This document shows, piece by piece, positions 46,621 through 56,579 of a DNA stretch of 64,000 nucleotides (the stretch's first letter is position 1; every line of letters starts with the position of its first letter). The stretch comes from Bagarius yarrelli (lineage: Eukaryota > Chordata > Actinopteri > Siluriformes > Sisoridae), in assembly GCA_005784505.1 (NCBI GenBank), contig VCAZ01000003.1, forward strand, positions 401,501 through 465,500. Reading direction: 5' to 3'. Under the pieces are notes generated by a model, which saw nothing but the letters and a program-made list of their open reading frames with translations, did no database searches and was not told the origin of the DNA. Position numbers and translations under genes: made by a program.

Positions 46621-47260
46621 TATATACTATATGGACAAAAGTATTAGGACACCTGATTATTCATTCATTCATCTTTTATACCCGCTTATTTCCTAATTCG
46701 GGGCCACAGGGATCCGCTGGAGTCTATCCCAGCCATCTCTGAAAGGGTGAAAGGCAAAAGGGGTACACCCTGGACAGGTCACCAGTCTGTCACAGGGCCA
46801 CACACACACACTCACTCCTATGGGCAATTTAGAATCACCAATCAATCTAACACGTTTTTGGACTGTAGAAGGAAACCAGAGAACCCGGAGTAAACCCACG
46901 CAAGCACGGGGAGAGCATGCAAACTCCACACAGAAAGACCCCTGCCCGGGATCAAACCCGGACCTTCTTCCTGTGAGGCAACAATGCTAAACAACTAAGC
47001 CACCGTGCTGCCCAACAACCATATTAACATCTATATTTTAGCAGATTTAGTCTAGCTCTTTCTCCTATAACAAAAGTTTTCCACTATATTGTGTAAATTT
47101 GTGTTCATTTAGCCACAATAGTATAAGTAAGATCAGACACTAATGTTGAGTTGAGGACGTCTGGGGTTCAGTCAGTGTTCCAGTTCATCTCAAAGGTGTT
47201 CAGCGGTGTTAAATCCGAGTCAGGGTTTTACATGGTTGTGCATTACAAACAGTTCAGCGC
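46621..47260. mobile_element. Palindromic DNA element split by a SINE-A
   Basis: The end ATACTATATGGACAAAAGTA (46622-46641) and the body at 47040-47260 (ACACTAATGTTGAGTTGAGG, CAGTTCATCTCAAAGGTG) match 5625-6100. The SINE-A at 46660-47015 lies between them. Confidence 0.55.
46660..47015 (-). repeat. SINE-A, full length
   Basis: The most complete minus-strand copy: tail TTCATTCATCTTTTATACCC, centre TTTTTGGACTGTAGAAGGAA, head CTAAGCCACCGTGCTGCCC. B box reads GGTTTGATCCC on the minus strand. Confidence 0.88.
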
Positions 47261-47379
47261 AGCATGGAGGATAGAAGACGGCTGTTATTGTCCAGACTTA
47301 AAACAATGTCAACAGCTAAATGTAAAAATCGGTTGGAAGCAGAAATTGGAAAAAATAGAATTGAGCAGTGTAGATGTAG

Positions 47380-47905
47380 CCCTTATTCAAAAAATATATA
47401 ACTTCATGATACATCTACGCTTATACGTCTGTTTTTTTCCTATTTCAAGCTCACCTTCACCACCAGATCCAGTCTGTATCCAGCCTAGTTGATGAATCTG
47501 CATTCAGGGACAATAACCTCGAATGGCAGTTTCCCAGTGATGACCTATATGGACATATGGACAAGATTCCATATGCTGCAGTATGGAATAACCTAACCGC
47601 CCCCCTACTTACAAAGCGTTATATAGTATATAAGTATATTGTCATTGTGCAAGGTACATTTACAGAGCCAATGAAATGCATTTTTCACATATCCCATCTT
47701 AGTAAGTTGGGGTCAGAGCGCAGGGTCAGCTATGATGCAGCGCCCCTGGAGCAGGAGGGGTTAAGGGTCTTGCTCAAGGACCCAACAGTGGTTGACTTGC
47801 CAGAGGTGGGGCTTGAACCCAGGTGTTTCTGGTCTTCAGATTAACAAATCAGCACCTTTTAACCATTTGAGCCACCCTGCCCCCTCAATTAAAGGTGACT
47901 TGACT
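47380..47905 (+). repeat. Composite: dispersed repeat fragment plus tRNA-derived repeat
   Basis: 47400-47590 relates to 2550-2700 (CCAGATCCAGTCTGTATCCA). 47638-47885 carries TTGTCATTGTGCAAGGTACA, then CCCTGGAGCAGGAGGGGTTA and a minus-strand tRNA-like head. The final AAAGGTGACTTGACTTGTC is the tail of the first family, so the tRNA-derived unit is nested in it. Confidence 0.5.
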
Positions 47906-48381
47906 TGTCTTGATGTGAATCTTGGGCCTTGTAATTTGCCCTATAAACCAATAAATTAAAGAGTAGATTATTGTAAATTTGCTTTTGTTTAATTGACAAG
48001 GTAAAAAAAGTATTTTTTACACACCAGTGTGCAAGAGCTTTTTTTGTGTTTATATAGGTTTAAAACCAGAATGTACCCTAAAATAGACACCAAGGTATTT
48101 TAACACTAATTTACAGATGTGGACAATTAAATCCAGCCAATTAAATTACATACAGTACAGTAGGTGCCAAAAACATCTGCAAAGACTGTATTTTAAGATC
48201 AAGACGGAAACTGTGGGCTATAATTCTGTGGGACAATAGCGTTAGCCAACGCATTGTCATGTGATCATACATGGGGGCAATTCTAGAGTAAAAAGTTTGA
48301 CTTCATTTCGACAAATAGTTTTTTTGTGTATACTATGCTTAATTTAAACACACCGGTTTTGTGCCAGTAGCATTGTGTAAT

Positions 48382-48560
48382 ATTTACAGCATTTGGCAGA
48401 CGCCCTTAATCAGAGCGACTTACATTTATCTCATATACAACCGAACAATTGGGGGTTGAGGGCCTTGCTCAGGGGCCCAACAGTGGTGGCTTGGTGGAGC
48501 TGGGAATTGAACCCACAATCTTTAGGTTGGTAGTCCAACACCTTAAACATGAGCTACCAG
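48382..48560 (-). repeat. SINE-B, full length
   Basis: Well-preserved copy about 260 bases upstream of the NF-kappaB-type site. Tail CATTTGGCAGACGCCCTTAA, head CTTAAACATGAGCTACC. Confidence 0.85.
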
Positions 48561-48815
48561 ATCTCACAAAAATAAGTTGCAGAAACAATTAATAATAAAA
48601 TTAATGAATCCATTTACATTAAAATTTAATGCAGTGTAATTTTTTTTTAAAAGACTTTAAACATGGGATCAGATATTAAGCCGTTTCTTTAGAAGCTTTT
48701 GTGAAAGTTACCTCCAGTGTTAATAGGTGTGTTTTCCTGTATCATTACATAAAATAACTGCAAACTCACAGAAAAAAACAGGTAACCAATTATACACCTC
48801 CACACTTTCTGCTGA

Positions 48816-48927
48816 GGGGACTCCCGCATGGCAAACTGGAATGCAGTGAATGAGGGAATCATCTGGTTTCATTTTGGGTAAGAAGGTTAGGTGTGGCATA
48901 CCTGCTGCAGCATCCTTTCCCTATAAA
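48816..48927 (+). promoter_or_regulatory. Interferon gene promoter: NF-kappaB site, IRF half-site, TATA box
   Basis: Three elements lie in the order expected for a virus-inducible cytokine promoter. GGGGACTCCC at 48816-48825 fits the NF-kappaB consensus GGGRNNYYCC. TTTCATTT at 48867-48874 is the antisense form of the IRF core AANNGAAA. TATAAA lies at 48922-48927. A splice donor follows at 49008, so transcription should start near 48950. The motif matches are read directly; inducibility is inferred from how other interferon genes are controlled. Confidence 0.65.
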
Positions 48928-48951
48928 AGCACCATGGAGGTGACGATCCCA

Positions 48952-49007
48952 GCATCACATCACCATCCTCAACACACAGCTTAGAACAACGCACACCCCG
49001 ACCACAG
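48952..49007 (+). other. Non-coding first exon (5' UTR) of the interferon gene
   Basis: The start is estimated at about 25-30 bases after the TATA box. The 3' edge is a strong donor, CACAG|GTAAGC, with the intron beginning at 49008. The exon has no ATG that continues into the coding exons. The matching acceptor is CTGCAG ending at 50336, 11 bases before the initiator ATG, giving a 1.3 kb first intron. No transcript evidence is available, so the start is approximate. Confidence 0.5.
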
Positions 49008-50347
49008 GTAAGCTGATACAAAACTTTTGTTTAGTGTTTGTTTTAATTCTTCGAGGACAGATTTCTGCGGTGCTAATTAAGCTTTTTACATCTACTGTAC
49101 ATATCATTATTTTGTTTTATTATATAATATTATATTATAGTCTTATTATAACTAAAGTCTTATTATATTATTTATTATCGTAAAATTTACCAAACTTTGC
49201 AAAAAGCTAAGGCACAGATGAAGGAATGTGTTAAACCAAAGATTACAAATTAAAAGTGGTGAAATTCAACATTTCTACATAAATATTACATTAATTCACA
49301 ATTTAAGTGCATTAAACATTCATAACAAGGGCTGTGTCAAAATATTGATAAAGTTAATTGTTTGTTTGATTATTGCAATATTTTTTACTATAGTGTATCG
49401 CTATTTAAACCAGCTGACACATACAGCCGTTGTCTCAGAACTAAACCTAGTGAAAAAAATAAGGGTGTCTCTGTTTTTTTGATGTTTTTTTAGCTGTTTG
49501 TTGTACATTTTCTAATATTAGTTTTTTTATATTTAGTAGTGTATTGCAATTGTGTATTGTGATGTGACCCGTGTATTGTGATACGTATCGTATCGTAAAC
49601 CCTTGCCAAAACACAGCCCAAGTCATAACATTTAACAACTGGTGTAATCATTGTTTCTTCTGTTGAATTGTTTTGTTTTTAATCGAACTGCAATGTTTTT
49701 GCCTCACAATGTCATTAGAATTTTTCTCGTGTTAACTAATTATGGTTATAATTTTTATACGAAAAGGAATGTTTGGAAATCTAAAATGATTTACTTTTTT
49801 GCCGATCCAAAAATACACAACTTATTTACATTTAGGAACCTAGGGTGCCTAGACTTTTGCATAGTACTGTATATATACACAAAGGCTTGCAAAGATATTA
49901 TTTTGAACTGGCATTATGTGTTAGAAATTTATGGGGAAAAAACAGATCATAATATTAGAGCGTAATAAAACAATGCGGTTTGCAAAAGATTGCGGTTTTA
50001 CAGTCGAAAAATTCCGAAAGAAGTTATCTGTTATTATTAATTACTCTATCCTGTTGCTATAAAACTACAAAACACATAGTTAAAGTGTCAATTCGTTAAA
50101 TTGTTAATAAAGTAAAGCATTTTGCTCTATTCGCCCCCTAGTGGAAGTACATCGACTAGCCGAGTCTATTTAATAATATTTTATGAAATATAATTGTTTT
50201 TATTTCAGAACAAATTCTTTTTTTTTTTTAATTAAACTAAATAAAAAATCACCTCCAGACTGTATATTTAAACTGTGATATGTCATTCATAGCTACAAAT
50301 ACAAAAGAAAACTGTCTAAAATCCACAATTCTGCAGTTACATTAAAG

Positions 50348-50461
50348 ATGATCTGGATCCGAGTGTTTATCCTGAGCAGCTTATTGGCTCTACTTCAATG
50401 TCATAAACACTGCATGCAGAAGATAAGATGGGGAAACCTCCTCCAGGCTTTAAACAGCATG
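50348..50461 (+). CDS. Interferon coding exon 1: signal peptide and start of helix A
   Basis: It encodes residues 1-38. The ATG at 50348 is the first after the acceptor at 50336 and is followed at once by the hydrophobic leader. C18 and C22 lie at the likely mature N-terminus. The donor is CATG|GTAAAT at 50462. Confidence 0.8.
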
Positions 50462-50559
50462 GTAAATAAACACTGCCTTTAGTTTAAACTATGATATATC
50501 ATTTCATTATTATTAATATTACTATATTAAACAGATGATTTATCTTTCTGTGTGGATGA

Positions 50560-50599
<40 letters not shown>

Positions 50600-50739
50600 A
50601 TCCAACAGAACAACGGGGTATCTGAAACATGTGCTCACCACTATAACAAGAACACACTTTGTAATCCATCACAAATGCTACATCAGGTGAAGTATTTACA
50701 CTAATTGTTTAGAAATCTGGAGTACTATGGTAAAATCTA

Positions 50740-50808
<69 letters not shown>

Positions 50809-52015
50809 CTAAAAAAAATCTCTGTTTTAATTGCTATCCCTGCAAAAATTTTTTCCTCCTGATTTAACTGTTATTTTTTTAGACGTGTTTATAAAGCATA
50901 AAATAAAAAAAAGTTTATACGAGCAATTTTATAAAAATAAATCCATATTCCTAATTTAACTTTTAAAACAGGTCAAATTTGACCTGAGGACAATAGAAAG
51001 GTTAAAGAGTGTTTTAGGAATGTTTACTAATAAAACATGGAGAATCTAAAAACCGAGCAGCGCGGTGGCTTAGTGATTAGCACTGTTGCCTCACAGTAAA
51101 AAGGTCCTGGGTTCTATTTCCTGGGCAGGGGTCTTTCTGAGGGGGGTTTGCATGTTCTTCCTGTGCTTGCATGGGTTTACTCCGGGTTTCTTCGGTTTCC
51201 TCCAACAGTCCAAAAACATGTATGTTAGATTGATTTGTAATTCTAAATTGCCCATAGAAGTGAGCATGAGTGTGTGTGTCCCTGTGATAGACTGGTGACC
51301 TGTCCAGGGTGTCCCCCTCCTGCCTTTCGCCCTTTCAGAGACAACTGGAATAGACTCCAGCAGATCCCTGTGTCCCCGAATTAGGGAATAAGCGGGTATA
51401 GAAGATGAAAGAATACAAAAACCTTAAACAGGAAATTAAAACTTAAATAAAATCTTGTTTTACCCATAGATACAACTTACATATTTACAAGGCAAAGCAA
51501 GTTTATTTATGTGGCACATTTTACACGCAGTGGTAATGTAAAGTGCTTTACATAAGAAAAACAGAGATTTATTATGAATGAAAACAGTTAAGAATATAAA
51601 ATGATTACAGTCAGTCTGGACGTATCACAGCGCTCATTCAGTAAATATAGAACTAAATAGATGTGTTTTGTGTCTGGATTTAAAGACGGTTACTGATTTA
51701 ACACATCCGATCTTTTCTGGTAGCTGGCTTGATATGTCTTACTGCCTCGATCCTAATGATCTAAGTGATCTGATTGGTTTATATAGTATAATATGTTCTG
51801 CTAGGTTTATATAAGACTAGGTGGATAATATAATAATATATAATGTAATATAATATAATATAATGTGAATATAATATAATATAATATAATATAATATAAT
51901 ACTATAGCAGATTGGGTGTCATTGCTGTAACAATTTTGCTTTAAAAGTGCAGATTTGTTTTATCAGTTTATAAATTATTATTAACTTTTTAAAAAAAAAT
52001 GTAAAAAATAATTTT

Positions 52016-52090
<75 letters not shown>

Positions 52091-52971
52091 ATAATGTGTG
52101 TTGTGTGAGTAATAAATTTATTTTTTATTAAAAATGTCTCTTATTAATGACATATATCGCATTTATAACACTTTTACAACAGCATATCACATGACTATTG
52201 TACCAGTTATTTAAAATAAAAGTATTGCATGATTAGAAATGTTAAATAAAAGTGGTAGCCCTGCGGTTAAGGTGTTGGACAGCTAATTGGAAGATCGCGG
52301 TTCGATTCTCAGCACCACCAAGTTGGGCCCCTGAGCACGGCCCTTAACCCTTAATTATTTAGTTGTATAAAAGAGATGTAAGTCACTCTGAATAAGGGTG
52401 TCTGCTAAAAATGCTAAATGTAAAACACCGCTGATGTAATAACTTTTTTTATGTGATCAGGTGGAGCTGAATTCCATGCTGCTGTCTGACGTGATCAAGA
52501 ACTTGGAATCCATGTACAGGAAAAATCCCAACCCTGAAGACTTCATCCAACTGCTTAAACACACACAGCACACACTAACTCCATGTGTAAGTAAAATCTG
52601 GGTCCAAACCTCACTTACAGAAAACATACAAACAAACGAGCTCTTATTTACCAACTGAATGCAGAAGATACTTAATTTATTTACTTAATATTTAGTTTTA
52701 TTTAAAGATAAACAATTCATACTGAATCGGCAGAGATTTTTAGTATTAACAGATTTAATGGATAAAGCATATCGGATCAATAATTCGTTTTAGAGCAGAA
52801 TAATCAGGGTTATAGCAGAGCGTGGATGAATGTATTATAGACGCCGGCAGACATTATATCAGAATAAACATTCTGAACAAAAACATAAAAAACTCTAATC
52901 TTTAATGTATTATTTTGTTTGTAAAGAGACATTTATTTAATATGTATGAAAAGATAGGCTTTTAGGGAACA

Positions 52972-53011
<40 letters not shown>

Positions 53012-53606
53012 AGTAGGAGCATTGTAGAAGAATGTTTGTTTATCACAGTTGAAATGTATAGTATAACCATATAGTAATCATAAAATTATATTTACGAGGT
53101 TTTTAACTATTTTTAGCTATAGCAGATTTGGTGTCATCGCTGTGACAATTTTGCTTTAAAAGTGGAGTTTTGTTTTAGTTTATGTTATTTAATTATTAGT
53201 TCTTATTGACTTATTTTATATGTGTATTGCGTAGTAGAATTATTTTTAATTAGTTTTATATATATATATTATTTATATATATATTATATATATATATATA
53301 TATAGTATATATATATATATATATATATATAGATATATATATATTATTATATATATTATATATATATATATATCATATATATATCTATATAATCTATATA
53401 TATGTATATATATATATATTATATCTATATACATATCTATATATATACATATATATATATATATATAGATATATATATAGATATATATATATTATATATA
53501 TACATATAACACTTTTACAACAGCATGTGACATTAGATATTATTGTAAGTTTTCTATAGGCTTTCCTGTATTTTAATAAATGAATAAGTTTTTTTCTAAA
53601 ACAGAA

Positions 53607-53704
<98 letters not shown>

Positions 53705-53711
53705 AAGCAAA

Positions 53712-53742
<31 letters not shown>

Positions 53743-53758
53743 AGAGAGAGACAGAGAG

Positions 53759-53802
<44 letters not shown>

Positions 53803-54698
53803 AAGACTGACAGCAAAAAAGGTACAGGAAAAGAACAGTTAAGTAACTGGGGTAAAGTGGGAAGTGGTATTGCAGTGGTTAAGGTGTTGGACTGATAATT
53901 GGGGATCAGGTTTCGATTTCCAGCACCACCACGTTACCACTGCTGGGCCCCTGAGCAAGGCCCTTAACGTCCCAATTGCTTGGTTGTATAAAAGAGATAA
54001 ATGTAAGTCGCTCTGGATAAGGACGTCTGAAACAGAACTCGATTTCCAGTGAAAAGTTACAACAAACAAAGACGTGTATTTTCTAATTTGTAGCACCATT
54101 ATGAGCGTTCTGATAAAGTGTCCACAAACTTTTGGCCATAATATGGTGTATTTTAAGAAGCTTGAAGGTTTCATGTTCAGGGTATCCATGTAATACGTGT
54201 ACGTTTCACCAGAAGAACAACTAATCAAAATCTAGGAAAGTGGTGGCTCATGGCTCGTGGTTAAAAACAATGTGGATTTGATTCCCAGCTCCACCTAGCC
54301 ACCACTGCTGGGCCCCTGATCGAGGCCCCGAATTGCTCAGTTGTATGAATGAGATAAGTGTAAGTCGCTCTATAACTGTAAATATTAATGATGCTGCTTA
54401 CACTGTTTTCCAGACTCAACACTCCCAGAACATCGATCTCCAGCCTGTAGCTACATGCTTTAATAAACTGGAGGCTTTTATTCAGGACAATACGGTAATC
54501 TTTCCCATTATATTACACATGATTAAAGTCACATGATTAAACGTCTCCAAAGTCTAATAAATAAATGTCAATTTTAATTAAAGTTCTTGTTTTATTTATT
54601 GTTAGTCTCATGAGAGCTGTGCCTGGGAGATAGTCAATGTGACAGTGAGGGAAATCCTTCAACGACTGGAGAAACGCACCATCCACAAACGACGCTAA
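50348..54698 (+). CDS. Type I interferon (teleost, intron-containing), 163 aa in five coding exons
   Basis: The protein is a secreted antiviral cytokine expected to signal through the type I interferon receptor and JAK-STAT. Coding exons are 50348-50461, 50609-50686, 52461-52586, 54414-54494 and 54606-54698. Every junction is GT-AG and phase 0, giving 38+26+42+27+30 residues and a TAA stop. Five coding exons with four phase-0 introns is the known layout of fish type I interferon genes; mammalian ones lack introns. Residues 1-17 form a hydrophobic signal peptide (core V6-L16). The last exon holds C138-A-W-E-I-V, matching the family signature CAWE(V/I)VR at the start of helix F. Cysteines lie at 18, 22, 46, 56, 106, 121 and 138. 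A Cys in the CAWE motif suggests the four-cysteine group II, with additional cysteines. N-glycosylation sequons are N132-T-S and N144-V-T. At 163 aa it is shorter than the usual 170-190. Other four-helix cytokines (IL-4/13, IL-2 types) lack the CAWE motif and have fewer exons. Confidence 0.85.
50561..50597. repeat. (TG)n microsatellite in an interferon intron
   Basis: About 18 TG units ending 11 bases before the exon at 50609. Confidence 0.9.
50609..50686 (+). CDS. Interferon coding exon 2: A-B loop
   Basis: It encodes residues 39-64 with C46 and C56. The acceptor TCCAACAG ends at 50608, just after a (TG)n tract that may serve as part of the polypyrimidine-poor 3' splice region. The donor is CATCAG|GTGAAG at 50687. 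Confidence 0.8.
50742..50805. repeat. (TA)n microsatellite in an interferon intron
   Basis: About 32 TA units. Confidence 0.9.
51054..51412 (+). repeat. SINE-A, full length, in the interferon intron
   Basis: Complete plus-strand copy: head GAGCAGCGCGGTGGCTTAGT, centre CCTCCAACAGTCCAAAAACA, tail GGGAATAAGCGGGTATAGAA. Inside the intron between coding exons 2 and 3. Confidence 0.88.
51480..51820. repeat. Dispersed repeat in the interferon intron
   Basis: GGCAAAGCAAGTTTATTTAT, GTAAAGTGCTTTACATAA, GAACTAAATAGATGTGTTTT and AGTGATCTGATTGGTTTAT in this order are typical of a widespread fish repeat that I cannot name. Confidence 0.45.
51818..52085. repeat. (TAATA)n and (TA)n tracts
   Basis: (ATAAT)n-type repeats at 51818-51901 and (TA)n at 52014-52085. 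Confidence 0.85.
52252..52425 (+). repeat. SINE-B in the interferon intron
   Basis: Head GTGGTAGCCCTGCGGTTAAG to tail AAGTCACTCTGAATAAGGGT, ending about 35 bases before coding exon 3. Confidence 0.85.
52461..52586 (+). CDS. Interferon coding exon 3: helices B-C
   Basis: It encodes residues 65-106, with an amphipathic stretch around residues 65-84 and C106 as the final residue. The acceptor GATCAG ends at 52460. The donor TGT|GTAAGT at 52587 is near-consensus. A SINE-B copy ends about 35 bases upstream. Confidence 0.8.
52976..53006. repeat. (GA)n microsatellite
   Basis: About 15 GA units in the interferon intron. Confidence 0.9.
53250..53512. repeat. (TA)n tract, 260 bases
   Basis: Nearly continuous TA with scattered GATA/CATA interruptions, in the intron between coding exons 3 and 4. 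Confidence 0.9.
53607..53815. repeat. (GA)n tract, 200 bases
   Basis: Perfect GA from 53611 to 53700, then GA blocks interrupted by CAGGAAGCAA and GACA. It encodes an Arg-Glu false frame. Confidence 0.92.
53859..54035 (+). repeat. SINE-B in the interferon intron
   Basis: Full-length direct copy: head GAAGTGGTATTGCAGTGGTT, tail AAGTCGCTCTGGATAAGGAC. Confidence 0.85.
54236..54386 (+). repeat. SINE-B abutting interferon coding exon 4
   Basis: Head AAGTGGTGGCTCATGGCTCG, B box GATTTGATTCCC, tail truncated after AAGTCGCTCTATAACTGTAA, ending about 28 bases before the exon. Confidence 0.8.
54414..54494 (+). CDS. Interferon coding exon 4
   Basis: It encodes residues 107-133, including C121 and an amphipathic helix (residues 113-130). 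The acceptor TGTTTTCCAG ends at 54413 and has the best pyrimidine tract of the gene. The donor is ACG|GTAATC at 54495. A SINE-B copy ends about 28 bases before the exon. Confidence 0.8.
54606..54698 (+). CDS. Interferon coding exon 5: CAWE helix and basic tail
   Basis: It encodes residues 134-163 and the TAA stop. The CAWEIV motif spans residues 138-143. The helix continues to about residue 156 and ends in a strongly basic tail rich in R, K and H, as seen in several fish interferons. The acceptor TTGTTAG ends at 54605. Confidence 0.85.
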   Translation, partial: SHESCAWEIVNVTVREILQRLEKRTIHKRR

Positions 54699-54857
54699 GC
54701 TCATCTGTCTGTCTGTCTGTCTGGTCGTCTGACCTTTTCTAAGCATTACAGTATGTGTTATATTAATATATTTCCACTGATTGAGTTTTTATAGCTAAAC
54801 AATTTTAATTTTTTGTGCTAAATAATAATAATTCTTATAATGTAAAGATTAAATTTG

Positions 54858-54863
54858 AATAAA
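54858..54863 (+). terminator. Polyadenylation signal AATAAA of the interferon gene
   Basis: Canonical AATAAA 160 bases past the stop, followed within 40 bases by a TG/T-rich stretch (54890-54915) of the kind found downstream of cleavage sites. The implied 3' UTR is about 180 bases and includes a short (CTGT)n run at 54703-54722. Confidence 0.6.
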
Positions 54864-55214
54864 ACACATTTTATACATTTTTATATCCGTTGTGTGTTTT
54901 TGTCCTTTTTTTTCCCCTAAAAAGGGTTTAATTATTGTGAGACATTTGGATATGACAGTGATTAATCATAAGATTGTTTACTGATGCAGTGATTTAGTTA
55001 CCAGCTCGAGATTGGTGAGCTCGATTAGGATAATTTGCATATCTTTTTACTGGCACAAAGAACCACAAAACAAACGTCGGGTGCGATGGAATACCCTGGA
55101 TATAAATAAAGAAAGTCTTCAACCACCATGTTGTCCTCAACGTTGCCTTAGAATTCGGCTGATTCTAATTTGCAACGATGTAAAAGATTTTATAACATAT
55201 TTACGGCTTTATTC

Positions 55215-55298
55215 ATCAGAGCAGTTGGGGGTTAAGGGCCTCAAACCCTGATCTTCCAGTTAGCAGTTTAACATCTTAACCCCTGTGCTACCACTTTT
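55215..55298 (-). repeat. SINE-B head fragment
   Basis: GTTGGGGGTTAAGGGCCTCA, then AACCCCTGTGCTACCACTT. Confidence 0.65.
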
Positions 55299-55419
55299 CT
55301 CAAAGCACGATACTACTTACATTCACATTCCAAACCTTTTCTTTTCTTTTCTTTTCTCTTCTTTTTTTCTAAAACGTTCATTCATGCATGCGTTACCTTA
55401 AAGTTAGATTATCGTAACA

Positions 55420-55595
55420 GTTTACATTTACGGCATTTGGCAGACGACTTTATCCAGAGCGACAAACATTTATCTCATTTATACAACTGAGCAATTAGGA
55501 TTTGCACAGGGGCCCAACAGTGGTGGTGCTGGGAATCGAACCCCAATCTTTCTGGTATCAGTTCGATACCTTACCGACTAAGCCACTAATTCCCA
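55420..55595 (-). repeat. SINE-B, full length
   Basis: Tail GCATTTGGCAGACGACTTTA to head ACTAAGCCACTAATTCCCA. Confidence 0.82.
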
Positions 55596-55739
55596 CGACA
55601 TTAATTTAGACAAACGATATTAAAATAATTTATAATAGTTCAGGAACAACATTAGTAAATTTAGACTGTATTGATTCTAATGATCCAAAATAAATGTGAT
55701 TAATAAATTTAGACAGTGAATCATTAACAGTCACTAATG

Positions 55740-55940
55740 AACAAGTGAGTGAAAATGTTCTGAAACGGTGAACCTGTAGAACCGCAATAGAGCAACATTC
55801 TTAACAGGGTTTAACGTAATTTACTTAAATCACAACTTTTTTAACATTCAACAATCACAAGCCAAAATTATATTATTTTAAAATGATAAAATTGAAAAGA
55901 ATTTTTTTTATTCTTTTTATTCATGCACACACCTAAATAC

Positions 55941-55985
<45 letters not shown>

Positions 55986-56240
55986 CTATTTTTTTTTTAC
56001 AAAAGTGAGGGAAATTTTCACACATTAGCTCAACTAATTGTAATGTATTACAGATGTCATTTAATTATTTCATGTTTATTTAATAAATACATTAATAATT
56101 TTAATTTACAAAGAGGGAAAAATCCAAAAATGAATTGAAGCGGATTTTGGTCGACACACGCTAATGACATCAGATGGTTATGATTGGTGGATTGAATCGT
56201 TGATTTAGGATTAACAAAGGATGTTCATATCCAGGATCAC
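55740..56240 (-). repeat. Dispersed repeat, right partner of a distant inverted pair
   Basis: Reverse complement of 37500-37985. A (CA)n tract at 55948-55984 and AT-rich spacers have diverged between the two copies. Confidence 0.6.
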
Positions 56241-56579
56241 GGCCTACCTGGAGAAATCGTGTCCACCCGTTACATTAGGACTTATATGATCAAACGTCTA
56301 TTCTACGATAAAAACTAAACGGTTGTATTTGTTAATAGTTTTTATTTGAGACAGCGTCAGTAATGTGGGCTGATTGTTTCTGCGGTGGTTAACAATGATT
56401 ATTCTGTTATTTATAACTTAAAGCGTAGCAAATGTTTTATTTAGTAGTTTTTATGCCACTTAAAATAAGATGCTGGTTGCCAGGTACAAACATTTTACCA
56501 AAGTCAACCTTAAGAATGTTCAAATATCGATATTACTTCATTTCCAAATGCTTTGCCTTTTACCTGGAGTGGATTATTC

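Noticed and set aside
47151..47492. 113-codon plus-strand frame
   Set aside because: Lies in the palindromic DNA element and an adjoining dispersed repeat. No family resemblance.
49228..49965. Open frames of 84 and 104 codons inside the interferon first intron
   Set aside because: AT-rich, no donor/acceptor agreement with the gene and no recognisable protein features.
53580..53810. Arg-Glu repeat frame
   Set aside because: Product of the (GA)n tract in the interferon intron.
50348..54698. Assignment to IL-4/13 or another short four-helix cytokine
   Set aside because: The CAWE motif and five phase-0 coding exons fit type I interferon; the other cytokines have four exons and lack the motif.
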